Assembly: GCF_036199905.1 (NCBI RefSeq)
Contig: NZ_CP108109.1
Coordinates: 3,829,501-3,893,500 of the forward strand
Origin: Streptomyces sp. NBC_00223
GTDB taxonomy: Bacteria > Actinomycetota > Actinomycetes > Streptomycetales > Streptomycetaceae
Length of the DNA stretch: 64,000 nt
Direction: 5' to 3'
Shown: positions 8,038 to 17,948 of the stretch, piece after piece
How the letters are laid out: each line of letters starts with the position of its first letter
Numbering within the stretch: the first letter of the stretch is position 1
Notes under the pieces: model-generated
The model's input: only the letters and a program-made list of their open reading frames with translations
What the model was told of the DNA's origin: nothing
Database searches by the model: none
Made by a program: the position numbers and the translations under genes

Positions 8038-9537
8038 CTAGACGGACGCGGCCGAGGAGCGGCGGTACTGGGCCGGGCGGCTGCGCCGGCCGCGGGCCGA
8101 CTGCGCGCTGCGCTTGGCCCGCTCCACCACCGGCACGGTGATGGTGACCGGCACCCCGGAAGGCGCCTGCGCCCCGGTGATCCGGGTCAGCTCGGCCTCG
8201 CCGGAGCGCACCTGCGTGGTCTGCGGGGTGATGCCCGCGGCGGCCATCAGCCGGGTCATCTCGCGGCGCTGGTTGGGCAGCACGAGGGTGACGACGCTGC
8301 CGGACTCGCCCGCGCGGGCGGTACGGCCGCCGCGGTGCAGATAGTCCTTGTGGTCGCTCGGCGGGTCGACGTTGACGACCAGGTCGAGGTTGTCGACGTG
8401 GATGCCGCGGGCGGCGACATTGGTGGCCACCAGGGCCGTGACGTGCCCGTTCTTGAACTGCTCCAGGGTGCGGGTGCGCTGCGGCTGCGACTTGCCGCCG
8501 TGCAGCGCCGCCGCCCGTACCCCGCTGTTGAGCAGGTGCTCGACCAGCCGGTCCACCGCGTGCTTGGTGTCCAGGAACATCAGCACCCGCCCGTCGCGGG
8601 CGGCGATCTCCGTGGTGGTGGCGTACTTGTCGGCGCCGTGCACATGCAGCACGTGGTGGTCCATCGTGGTGACCGTGGCCGACGAGGGGTCGACCGAGTG
8701 GACGACCGGGTCCTGGAGGTAGCGGCGGACCAGCAGGTCGACATTGCGGTCCAGGGTCGCCGAGAACAGCATCCGCTGGCCGCCGGGGCGCACCTGGTCG
8801 AGCAGCTCGGTGACCTGCGGCATGAAGCCCATGTCGGCCATCTGGTCGGCCTCGTCCAGCACGGTGATCGCGACCCGGTCCAGCCGGCAGTCGCCGCGCT
8901 CGATCAGGTCCTTGAGCCGTCCGGGCGTCGCGACGACGATCTCGGCGCCGCCGCGCAGCGCGCCGGCCTGGCGGCCGATCGACATGCCGCCGACCACCGT
9001 GGCGATCCGCAGCCGCAGCGAGCGGGCGTACGGGGTGAGCGCGTCGGTGACCTGCTGGGCCAGCTCACGGGTGGGGACCAGGACCAGGGCCAGCGGCTGC
9101 CGGGGCTCGGCCCGCTGTCCGGCCGTGCGGACGAGCATCGCCAGGCCGAAGGCGAGGGTCTTGCCGGAGCCGGTACGGCCGCGGCCCAGCACGTCACGCC
9201 CGGCCAGCGAATTCGGCAGGGTGGCGGACTGGATCGGGAACGGCTCGTTGACACCCAGGCTGACCAGCATCTTCACCAGCGCGGCGGGCATGTCCATCTC
9301 CGCGAAGGTCGCGGCGGGCGGCAGGCCGGGGGTGACGGTGACCGGCAGGGCGAATTCACCCTGCGGAGCGGCCGGGCGGCGGCCGTAGCCACCGGAGCGG
9401 GCCGGGGCGCCGGACCGGCCGGAGCCGCCGGAGCGGGTGGGGGCCTGCGAGCGGAAGCCGCGGCCGGAGGAACCGGCGGAGCCGCCGCCGGTACGGGTAC
9501 GGGAGTAGCGGTCGTTGGTGCGGGTGGTGCGGTTCAT
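8038..9537 (-). CDS. DEAD-box RNA helicase
   Basis: A 499-aa ATP-dependent RNA helicase, probably unwinding structured RNA in the cytoplasm in the cold. The N-terminus (1-75) is rich in Arg, Gly and Ser. The core shows the Q-motif, Walker A (GRTGSGKT), PTRELAQQ, DEAD (VLDEADQM), SAT, then in the second RecA-like domain ATNVAARGI and HRGGRTARAG. The tail is basic (RSAQSARGRRSR), useful for RNA binding. The start at 9537 has a good site (GAGGAAGG). It lies 203 nt downstream of cspA in the same direction, a common actinomycete pairing; a terminator-like hairpin at 9687-9720 separates them, so read-through may be partial. Confidence 0.92.
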   Translation of the reverse strand: MNRTTRTNDRYSRTRTGGGSAGSSGRGFRSQAPTRSGGSGRSGAPARSGGYGRRPAAPQGEFALPVTVTPGLPPAATFAEMDMPAALVKMLVSLGVNEPFPIQSATLPNSLAGRDVLGRGRTGSGKTLAFGLAMLVRTAGQRAEPRQPLALVLVPTRELAQQVTDALTPYARSLRLRIATVVGGMSIGRQAGALRGGAEIVVATPGRLKDLIERGDCRLDRVAITVLDEADQMADMGFMPQVTELLDQVRPGGQRMLFSATLDRNVDLLVRRYLQDPVVHSVDPSSATVTTMDHHVLHVHGADKYATTTEIAARDGRVLMFLDTKHAVDRLVEHLLNSGVRAAALHGGKSQPQRTRTLEQFKNGHVTALVATNVAARGIHVDNLDLVVNVDPPSDHKDYLHRGGRTARAGESGSVVTLVLPNQRREMTRLMAAAGITPQTTQVRSGEAELTRITGAQAPSGVPVTITVPVVERAKRSAQSARGRRSRPAQYRRSSAASV

Positions 9538-9686
9538 ACGGAACCTTCCTCGACGTGGCACGTATCGAGGAACTCCCGGTGGAAACGAGCAGCACGGAGA
9601 ATCGCAAGAACGAGCCGGAACATCAATGAAAAAGCGACCGGGCCACGGAAATATTCCGGGAACGGCTTTCCTGGGAAAAGCGACGA

Positions 9687-9720
9687 GCCGGGTCCCGCAC
9701 CCCAAGGTGCGGGCCCCGGC
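9687..9720. terminator. Hairpin between cspA and the helicase gene
   Basis: The stem is GCCGGG-T-CCCGCACC with GGTGCGGG-C-CCCGGC, 14 pairs with one symmetric mismatch and a 4-nt loop. It lies 20 nt after the cspA stop (minus strand) and probably terminates or attenuates the cspA transcript before the helicase gene. Confidence 0.75.
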
Positions 9721-9740
9721 TTGCGCCGTACGCCTGAGGG

Positions 9741-9944
9741 TCAGGCGGGAACGATGTTCTCCGCCTGCGGGCCCTTCTGGCCCTGGGTGACGTCGAAGGT
9801 CACCTTCTGGCCCTCGCTGAGCTCACGGAAGCCCTGCGCGGCGATGTTCGAGTAGTGGGCGAAGACGTCGGCGCCGCCGCCGTCCTGCTCGATGAAGCCG
9901 AAGCCCTTTTCTGCGTTGAACCACTTCACGGTGCCACTGGCCAT
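9741..9944 (-). CDS. cspA: Cold-shock protein (CspA family)
   Basis: A 67-aa single OB-fold cold-shock domain, a cytoplasmic RNA chaperone. The RNP1 motif KGFGFIEQD and an RNP2-like motif (DVFAHYS) are intact, and the start [18 protein letters not shown] is the usual actinomycete form. GAAGGAG lies 8 nt before the ATG. The messenger has an unusually long leader (see 9945-10266). A hairpin follows the stop codon, then a DEAD-box helicase in the same direction. Confidence 0.95.
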   Translation of the reverse strand: MASGTVKWFNAEKGFGFIEQDGGGADVFAHYSNIAAQGFRELSEGQKVTFDVTQGQKGPQAENIVPA

Positions 9945-10266
9945 GTCATATCTCCTTCGGGGCAGTGCCCGGAGCCCACACCGTGCGGACTCCGCGTCGC
10001 CGCGATGATCGCCCCTCCGGAATAACACCGGAAATACAGAAGTGCGCCCACCGGGTCGAAACACGGCGAGAGCACTTGTAAGTTTTTGGGAACCACAACT
10101 GCAACTGAGCACAACGGTAGCACGATGCAGGCGGTCAGGCGCGGCGAGTAATTTCACTGCGCCGGTCGGCGCATAAATCCTCACCGCGGGTCGAAGTTAT
10201 TTCTGTTCCGGTGACATCAGATATTCTGCCGTCGGCGTGGGGCCAGGGCCGGGGGCCACCGCAGGA
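9945..10266 (-). promoter_or_regulatory. Long upstream leader of cspA
   Basis: There is no gene in these 322 nt. On the minus strand the part close to cspA holds several AT-richer blocks (for example GTGGTTCCCAAAAACTTACA, about 10078-10097) in an otherwise GC-rich setting. Two TTGCAGTTG/TTGTGCTC-like motifs lie further upstream. Long structured leaders that regulate translation by temperature are known for cspA genes of other bacteria; that this one works in this way is inference. The transcription start cannot be fixed by eye. Confidence 0.4.
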
Positions 10267-10686
10267 TCAGGACTCGGAGGTCCCGCCCGTGTCCCCGCCG
10301 TCCCGCCCCCGCTCACCGCTGTCGGCCCCGGACCCGCGCAGCTTCTCGTTGAGCCGCAGGGCCTCTTCGAGCTGGTCCTCCAGGATGACGATGCGGCACG
10401 CGGCCTCGATCGGGGTGCCGGCGTCCACGAGCTCCCGGGCGCGGGCGGCGATACGCAACTGGTAGCGGGAGTAGCGGCGGTGCCCGCCGTCGGAGCGCAG
10501 GGGCGCGATCAAGCGGGCCTCGCCGATGGCCCGCAGGAAGCCGGGAGTGGCACCGATCATGTCGGCGGCGCGCCCCATGGTGTACGCGGGGTAGTCGTCG
10601 TCGTCGAAACGGTCGGTGGCGTGCTGTTTGGCTTCTGGGGACACTTGCACCTCGTCCAAGACCCGTCGAGAGGCCCGATACCTCAT
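10267..10686 (-). CDS. MerR-like helix-turn-helix regulator
   Basis: A 139-aa protein. The segment around residues 33-100 reads YTMGRAADMIGATPGFLRAI, GGHRRYSRYQL and IEAACRIVILEDQLEEAL. This is a MerR-type winged helix (the RRYS wing is diagnostic) followed by a short helix and an acidic, Gly-rich tail. There is no ligand-binding domain, so it is a short, stand-alone family member of the kind often found beside cspA in streptomycetes. ATG 10686 has a poor ribosome-binding site. An internal GTG (about codon 15, preceded by GACGAGG) is an alternative start. Confidence 0.75.
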   Translation of the reverse strand: MRYRASRRVLDEVQVSPEAKQHATDRFDDDDYPAYTMGRAADMIGATPGFLRAIGEARLIAPLRSDGGHRRYSRYQLRIAARARELVDAGTPIEAACRIVILEDQLEEALRLNEKLRGSGADSGERGRDGGDTGGTSES

Positions 10687-10901
10687 CGCACGAGCTCACT
10701 ATCCCTAGCCTACCAACGACAGATTTTCCCGGGCCGGTGGACGAGGTGCCGGGACGCGGCGCGTCTGCGCCGGGTCGGCCCGGGCGTTTCCGCGGGCCCG
10801 GCCGGACGTGTTTCCCCGGGGTCGGCCCGGGCAGGCGCTCCGACGGGGAGGCCGGTGACAGCCGGTGGCCAGTGGTACCGAGCCGACGGAAGGAAGTCCT
10901 C

Positions 10902-11075
10902 ATGAGCGCCAGCGACAAGGCCAAGGCCAAGGCCCAGGAGGCCAAGGGAAGGGCCAAGGAGGCCGCGGGCGGCGCCTCCGGCGACAAGAACATGGAAGCC
11001 GAGGGCCGCGCCGAGCGGACCAAGGGCAGCATGCGCCAGGCAGCGCAGAAGGCCAAGGACGCCTTCAAGCACTGA
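10902..11075 (+). CDS. CsbD-like stress protein
   Basis: A 57-aa, highly charged, Lys/Ala-rich helical protein starting MSASDKAKAKAQEAKG. Its composition, size and the GxxxGDKxMEAEGRAERTKG pattern fit the CsbD family, whose members are often part of general stress regulons (sigma-B in Bacillus); the exact role is unknown. GGAAGGAAG lies upstream. A strong hairpin follows at 11107-11131. No promoter of the SigB type is obvious to me upstream. Confidence 0.8.
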   Translation: MSASDKAKAKAQEAKGRAKEAAGGASGDKNMEAEGRAERTKGSMRQAAQKAKDAFKH

Positions 11076-11106
11076 CCCGGCGCACGGCCCGTACGGGACG
11101 GGAGGT

Positions 11107-11131
11107 GCCTCCCCCACCAGGTGGGGGAGGC
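11107..11131. terminator. Bidirectional hairpin terminator
   Basis: A nearly uninterrupted palindrome, GCCTCCCCCACC / GGTGGGGGAGGC, sits between the convergent ends of the CsbD-like gene (plus) and the 11147-12592 gene (minus), and can serve both. Confidence 0.75.
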
Positions 11132-11146
11132 GCCTCCCGCGTCCGT

Positions 11147-12592
11147 TCAGCTTCCGTAGCGCAGATACACCGTGTCCCCGAGGTGCACGGTCGTGCCCCG
11201 GGAGGCGGCCACGAGGGCCGAGCCGTCGAGACCGGCCCGCCAGGTGGCAGCGCCGGCGTTCGCCGTGCCGTTCAGCGCGGTGATCGTGCCGCTGCCGGTC
11301 GCCGGGGTGAGAGAGGTCACGCAGCCGCTGGGGGTGGCCGCGGCCTTCGCGGCGTCCAGCACGGCGCCCAGCGTGGTGGTGGCGCCACCGGCCGTCACGG
11401 GCACCGAGCAGACCCGCAGCGTGCCCGTGCCGTCGTCCACGACCAGCGCGAGCGGACTGGTGGCGCCGCTGGTGAAGTCCGTGGTGCCGACCCAGCGCGG
11501 TGCCCCGGCCGTCACCGGGGTCGGCGGCGCGGCGGTGAAGCCGCCTCCGGCGACCGCGCGCAGGGCGTCGATGGAGGAGTACGCGGAGGGCGAGGTGTCC
11601 GTCGGCAGGTACTTGAAGCCGCCGGCGGGGTTGAACTGCTGGGCGAGGAGGAAGTCCAGGGGCGTCTTGCCGGCGGGCGTGGTGAAGTCGGCGCCCTGGG
11701 GGTTGAATCCGCAGGCGTTCAGACCGGACACCGCCCAGCCGTTGGAGTCGCTGTTGGCGCCGAACATCGAGTTGAACGCCCCGGAGCCGTTGACCAGCTT
11801 GCCCTTGAGGAAGTTCTTGCCCGCCACCACGGCCGGGTCGGTGTTGGCCACCCCGCTGACGCACAGGGAGGCCAGCGTCGCGCCCGTCATGTCGATGTCG
11901 CTGGTGGCGGCGAGCGAGGTCGGATTGCCCGCGGCCTGGCCGTAGTTCCAGCCGCCGTCGTTGTGCTCGTTGGCCCGGACCACGGCGACCGAGGCGTCGA
12001 GCAGCGCCTGCGGCACGCGCTGTACGCCTCCTTGGGTCTTCGCGCCGCCCAGCGCGAGCAGCGCGAAGACCGTCCCGTTGAAGTTCGCCGGGGGACCGTA
12101 GTAACCGGGCGAGGACGTCTGCCAGTACGAGGCGATGTCCGCGATCAGATTGCGGCCGGTGCCGACCCGGGCCGGATCGATGCCCGCGGCGTACGCGTTG
12201 AGGGTGCCGCGCTCGTAGTCGGTGACGACCGGTGAGGCGCTGGGCCAGGAGGAGGCCGCGAGTTGGCCCCGGTAGACGGTACGGGCGTTCTTGGTGGTGT
12301 CACCGCCCGGAGCGAGGTCCACGGCGGCGGTGCCCGCGGCGGCCAGCGCGCTGAACGCCCACTCGTTGGAGAGCCCGCTGCCGGCGAAGCTGCCGTCGGA
12401 CGCCTGGAGGGTCTTGAGGTAACCGACCCCGTTGGCCTTGGAGGTGGCGATCTGGGCCGGGGTCGAGGTCGCGCCGGCGGGTGCGGACGCGAGGACGAGG
12501 GCGCCGACGGCCAGCGGGACGGTGAGCGCGAGCGCCCGTCTGCCGGGCCGGTGCGCGGTGCGGGTGGTGAACACAGAGGTGAGCGCGGTCAT
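11147..12592 (-). CDS. Secreted transcobalamin-like protein (alpha-toroid plus DUF4430-like domain)
   Basis: A 481-aa exported protein with a signal peptide ending near residue 43 (APAGATS). Residues about 50-345 contain prenyltransferase/squalene-oxidase-type helical repeats (QASDGSF, NEHNDGGWNYG, GAFNSMFG, NPAGGFKYLP) that build an alpha/alpha toroid. Residues about 385-481 form a beta-rich end with TLGAVLDAA, ITALNG, a WRAGLDG strand and LGDTVYLRYG, fitting DUF4430. An alpha6/alpha6 barrel followed by a DUF4430-type beta domain is the architecture of intrinsic factor and transcobalamin. A cobalamin riboswitch lies in its leader (12676-12812). The inferred role is extracellular binding of cobalamin or a related corrinoid. 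Enzymatic terpene cyclisation is unlikely because no DxDD/QW active-site pattern is seen. RBS: GAGGAG. Confidence 0.8.
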   Translation of the reverse strand: MTALTSVFTTRTAHRPGRRALALTVPLAVGALVLASAPAGATSTPAQIATSKANGVGYLKTLQASDGSFAGSGLSNEWAFSALAAAGTAAVDLAPGGDTTKNARTVYRGQLAASSWPSASPVVTDYERGTLNAYAAGIDPARVGTGRNLIADIASYWQTSSPGYYGPPANFNGTVFALLALGGAKTQGGVQRVPQALLDASVAVVRANEHNDGGWNYGQAAGNPTSLAATSDIDMTGATLASLCVSGVANTDPAVVAGKNFLKGKLVNGSGAFNSMFGANSDSNGWAVSGLNACGFNPQGADFTTPAGKTPLDFLLAQQFNPAGGFKYLPTDTSPSAYSSIDALRAVAGGGFTAAPPTPVTAGAPRWVGTTDFTSGATSPLALVVDDGTGTLRVCSVPVTAGGATTTLGAVLDAAKAAATPSGCVTSLTPATGSGTITALNGTANAGAATWRAGLDGSALVAASRGTTVHLGDTVYLRYGS

Positions 12593-12675
12593 GGGAAGGG
12601 CTCCTCGGGTGAGGGGCGCCGTACGCCCCGGCCCCGGGTCCGCTCGGACCACCTCGTGCCGAGGCGGTCGCCGCC

Positions 12676-12812
12676 CGATCGCGTGGTCAGGCTTCCGCGG
12701 TGCTGCGTCGCCGAACGGGTGATCGGGCTGAGCCGACCGGGGCCTCAACACCCCATGACCGGCTACACCGTTGCGCGTCAGCCCCGGAATCACACCGGGT
12801 TCCCCCGGTCGG
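12676..12812 (-). ncRNA. Cobalamin riboswitch, leftward
   Basis: Read on the minus strand, the conserved core is present in order: GGGGAACCCGGTGTGATTCC, then GGGGCTGACGCGCAACGGTG, a variable stem-loop region, and the B12-box-like GGAAGCCTGACCACGCG. A short outer stem (CCGA/TCGG) may close the aptamer. The box ends in CACGCG rather than ACCTGC, so it is a diverged member. The start codon of the transcobalamin-like gene lies 84 nt downstream, and the last part of the leader could pair over its GAGGAG site. In this class, bound cobalamin turns the gene off. Confidence 0.85.
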
Positions 12813-12822
12813 TGACACGGTG

Positions 12823-12850
12823 AGGCTAACGCAGTGCGGCGGGCGCGCAA
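12823..12850 (-). promoter_or_regulatory. Leftward promoter of the riboswitch gene
   Basis: On the minus strand TTGCGC (12850-12845) and TAGCCT (12828-12823) are separated by 16 nt. This is a good vegetative-type promoter, about 10 nt before the riboswitch core begins. Confidence 0.6.
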
Positions 12851-12888
12851 GGGCGCCGGGAGAGTGGCGAAGGCGACTGCGCACGGCG

Positions 12889-12918
12889 TTGACGCGCCCT
12901 CGGCCGCCGTGTTCACAT
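12889..12918 (+). promoter_or_regulatory. Rightward promoter of the ECF operon
   Basis: TTGACG (12889-12894) is followed after 17-18 nt by TTCACA/TCACAT (12912-12918). The -10 box is only fair. The start site would fall just before the P1 stem of the rightward riboswitch. Confidence 0.5.
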
Positions 12919-12934
12919 GAAACGCATTTCCGAT

Positions 12935-13025
12935 TCAGCAGCCAGGGGAAGCCGGTCGAATTCCGGCGCTGACCCGCAACCGTAGGCCCGCCGCCGAGGC
13001 GGGCGAGCCGGACCACCTGCGCTGA
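12935..13025 (+). ncRNA. Cobalamin riboswitch, rightward
   Basis: The core matches the class closely: AGGGGAAGCCGGTCGAATTC, CCGGCGCTGACCCGCAACCG, a GC-rich hairpin (GCCCGCC/GGCGGGC-type), and the B12 box AGCCGGACCACCTGC at 13006-13020. TCAGC (12935-12939) and GCTGA (13021-13025) close the P1 stem. The 116-nt stretch to the GTG at 13142 can form a hairpin (GTACGGCCCC/GGGGGCGTAC, one mismatch, 13071-13095). It also holds the AGGGGG ribosome-binding site, so either termination or sequestration of translation is possible. Confidence 0.93.
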
Positions 13026-13141
13026 ACACGCAAGTCACGATCGCCGTCGAGGACTACGGCGCGGACGACGGTACGGCCCCGGCACGGGGGCGTACGGCTC
13101 CGCGGCCCGCCCTCCCCGCCGGCCGACCAGGGGGCCCACCG

Positions 13142-16100
13142 GTGCTTCATCTCGTCAGGCGTCGCCGTCACGGACAGCCGCGCGCGTTCACGCTGTTCAC
13201 GGCGGCCGTGCTCACCCTCGGCACGGCCGCGGCCGGCCTGCTGTCGGCGGCGGCGCCCGCGAGCGCGGACCCGCTCGGCGACTGCACGTCCACCACGGGC
13301 GCGATCGTCGCGGTGGACTACGGCCACTGGGGCGGCCCGGTCGTGCGCGGCTGCGACGCGCACCCGACGACGGGGATGAACCTGCTGCACAACGCCGGGT
13401 TCACCACCACCGGGACGGTCCACGACGGCCCCGGCTTCATCTGCCGGATCGGCGTCGACGCCTACGACGGCGGCGCCGCGTACCCGACCGCCGCCGAGGA
13501 GCCCTGCACGACGACCCCGCTGCCGTCGGCGTACTGGTCGTTCTGGATCGCCCCGCGCGGCCAGGACACCTGGACGTACAGCCCGCGCGGCGCGCTGAGC
13601 GACGTGCCGCTGGACGGCGAGGTCGAGGCGTGGGTCTTCGGCCCGACCGATGTCGGCGGCACGACCGGCGGCCCCTCCTTCACCCCGGCCTCGGTCCGCG
13701 CGGAGGGCGCCCCCACCACTCCGCCGACCACACCCCCGACCAGCCCGACGGCCCCCGCGGGCACGGCCGACCTGCCGGCCGCCGCGACCTGGCTGGTGGG
13801 GCAGCTCACCGACGGCGACCACGTCTACAACGAGAACTGGGAGACCGCCGACTTCAACCGCACCGCCGACGTGGCCCTCGCGCTGGCCGCCGCGCGGGAG
13901 CGTAAGGACACGATCGGCGCGATCGACGCCTATCTGACCGCGCACGTCACCGAGTACGTCTGGCCCGAGGGCGCCTCGGCCGCGCCCAGTCCGGCGGCGG
14001 CCGCCAAACTCGCCCTGCTCACCGAGGTCCTGGGCGGCGACCCGACCGACGTCGGCGGCCACGACCTGCTGGCCGCGCTCACCGACAACGTCTGCGACGC
14101 GGCGGGCAGCCTCGGCTACTGCACGGCGGCCGGTGACTTCCACGGCGCCTTCGCGCCCGAGGCGCAGGCGCTCGGAGTGCTGGCGCTGGCCCGCGGCGGC
14201 GTCACCCCGCCGGCCTCGACCGTCACCCGGCTGACCCAACTCCAGTGCAAGGACGGCGGTTTCGCCGGTTCCATGGTCGTCCCCGGCGAGTTCTGCGGGT
14301 CGGACGTCACGACCACAGGCGAGGCCGTACTCGCCCTGCGGCAGGTGGCCGGCACCGGCGCCACGCTGGACAGCGCCGAGGCGTTCCTGATCAAGCAGCA
14401 GGCGGACGACGGCGGTTACGAGCTGTGCCCGGGCGCGGGCACCGGCGACACCGGGACGACCTCGTCCGCCGCGCAGGCGCTGCTCGCGCTCGGCGACGAC
14501 GACCGGGCGGCGAAGGCCCGCGCATGGGTGGCGGCCCGGCAGACCGACGACGGCGGCTTCACGGCCGACGCGGCGAGCACCGACCCGGACCTGTACGCCA
14601 CCCCGCAGGCGGTGTTCGCCGTCACCGGGATCGACCTGGGCCGTTACGTCTACGACCCGGACCAGCCCACCACGCCGCCGACCACACCCCCGACGACTCC
14701 GCCCACCACGCCGCCGACGACACCGCCGACGACCCCTCCCACGACGCCGCCGACCACCCCGCCCGCCGGGGCCTCGCCCGACCTGGTCAAGGGCGTGTCC
14801 TACCTGGTCGACCGGGACCGGCTGCTCGACGGCCACTACTACGAGTCCTTCCCCGGCACCGGTTTCGCGGACTTCGGTCTGACCATCGACACGGTCTTCT
14901 CGCTCGCCGCGACCGGCGGCAACGACGCGGCACTGGAGCGGATCACCGAATTCCTCCAGCACGGCACGGACGGCTCCGGCCGCGGTATCGACGCCTGGAC
15001 GGCCATCGGCACCCCCTACGCGAGCGGCGGCTCGATCGGCAAGGAGGCGGTCCTCGCCCAGGTCACCGGGTACGACCCGCGGTCGTTCGGCGGCCACGAC
15101 CTGATCGCCGCGCTGGACGCTCTGGTCTGCGCCAAGGCGGACACCACGAAGGGCTGCGCCGCCGCGGGCAATTACGCCAACGCCCCCTCGGTCTTCTCCC
15201 AGTCGCTCGGCGTCATCGCCCAGTCGCGCGCGGGCGACGACGCCAAGGCGGCCGCGCCGATCGCCTACCTGGAGAGCCTCCAGCTGGCCGGCGGCGGCTT
15301 CCCGAGCCTGATCCCGTCCAACGGCGAGCCCGAGGTGGACAGCACGGCGATGGCGATCATGGCCCTCGACCTGGTGCCCGGGAACGCCGCCGCTCAGGCG
15401 GTCGCCAAGGGCGCGGCCTGGATCGCCGGGCAGCAGCAGGCCGACGGCGGCTTCCCCGGCGCGGCCGGCGACTCGGTCAACTCCGCGGCCCTGGCCGTCC
15501 AGGGGCTCAGCCTGGACCCGGCGAAGTACGCCGAGCAGATCGCCGCGGCCCGCGCCTTCCTGGCCCACGAGCAGAACTCCGACGGCGGCTTCCGGGTCGC
15601 CTCGGACTCTTCCTCGACCGAATCCGACGTGCGCGCCTCGGCGCAGGCGGTCGGCGGCAGCGTCGGCACGTCCTTCGGGACGCTGCTGCGGGACCTGCGC
15701 GACCAGAAGGCCGCGGCGGCCGGGGCGGCGTACCTGGTCAAGCAGCTCGGCGGCGGTGACCACCTCGCCAACTCCTACGGCCCCGACTACGGGCTGAGCG
15801 CCGACCTCGCGCTCGCGCTGGCCGCGGCCGGCGGTCAGGACACCGCGCTGACGAAGGTCACCGGCTACCTCGCGGACCACGCCGCCGACTACGCCGACCC
15901 GGCGGGCACCTCGGCCTACCCGGGCCCGTACACCGGCGCGGCGGCCAAGCTCGCGGTGCTCGCGGAGGTCACGGGCCGGGACCCGCGCGGCTTCGGCGGC
16001 TTCGATCTGATCGCGACGCTCACCGGCCATGTGTGCGCCGCCGCGACCGACGACGGCGCCTGCACGGCGCCGGGCGACTTCACGCAGGCGTACTCGACCG

Positions 16101-16830
16101 TGTCGCAGTCCCTCGGCGTACTGGCGCTGGCCAGGGCCGGAGTCACCCCGCCGGCCGCGGTCGTCACCCGGCTCACCCAACTCCAGTGCAAGGACGGCGG
16201 TTTCTCCTCCGCGCTGTTCACGCCCGGCACCGACTGCGTCTCCGACGTGGACACCACCGGCTACGCCGTGCAGGCGCTGACGCTGGTGCCCGGACAGGAC
16301 GCCGCGGTCGCCGCGGGCCGCGCGTACCTGGTGAAGTCGCAGCAGAAGGGCGGCGGTTACCCCGGCGCGGCGGGCGTCAACGCCAACTCGACGGGCCTGG
16401 CCGTGCAGGCGCTGCTCGCCACCAGTAAGGGGCGGCCCGAACAGGCCCGTACCGGGCAGGAGTTCCTGCGGTCGACGCAGAACACCGACGGCGGCTTCCG
16501 GATCACCACGGAGGCCGGTGACTCCGACACCCGGTCCACCACGCAGGCCGTACCCGCGCTGGCCGGGACCTCGCTGACCACGCTGGTGCAGGCGATCGCT
16601 CCGGGCGACGGATCGGGCTCCGGCTCGGGCGGGGCCTCGAACGGCGGCTCCGGCTCGGGCGGTACGTCGGACGGCGGGTCGGACTCCGGGAACGGCGGCT
16701 CCGGCGGCGGTTCGCTCGCCGCGACCGGCACCGACGCACTGGCGCTGGCCGGGCTCGCGGGCCTGCTGCTGGCCGCCGGCGGCACGGTCGTCGCGGCCCG
16801 GCGCAGGGCGGGGACGAACGGGAGGCACCA

Positions 16831-16834
<4 letters not shown>
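13142..16834 (+). CDS. Cell-wall-anchored giant with three alpha-toroid domains (corrinoid capture, inferred)
   Basis: A 1230-aa exported protein. The signal peptide covers residues 1-42 (APASA/DPLG). A Cys-containing beta domain (about 45-185, with AVDYGHWGGPVVRGC, GPGFICRIG, AYWSFW) resembles DUF4430 and is paralogous to the N-terminal domain of the next gene. Three helical-repeat domains of the prenyltransferase/squalene-oxidase fold follow at about 205-505, 545-855 and 857-1145, marked by QCKDGGF, DDGGF, QADGGF and NSDGGF motifs. Proline/threonine (PTTPP) linkers separate the first two. A Gly/Ser tail leads to LAATG (1192-1196), a hydrophobic stretch and an Arg-rich end: an LAXTG signal for class E sortase. 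GTG start. First gene behind a cobalamin riboswitch. Transcobalamin-type ligand binding is inferred. Confidence 0.8.
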
Positions 16835-17946
<1,112 letters not shown>

Positions 17947-17948
17947 CG

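Noticed and set aside
12935-16828. 1297-codon minus-strand ORF opposite the wall protein gene
   Set aside because: It is a GC-rich antisense frame of the well-supported 1230-aa gene; the peptide is almost only Arg, Gly, Val, Ala with no domain pattern.
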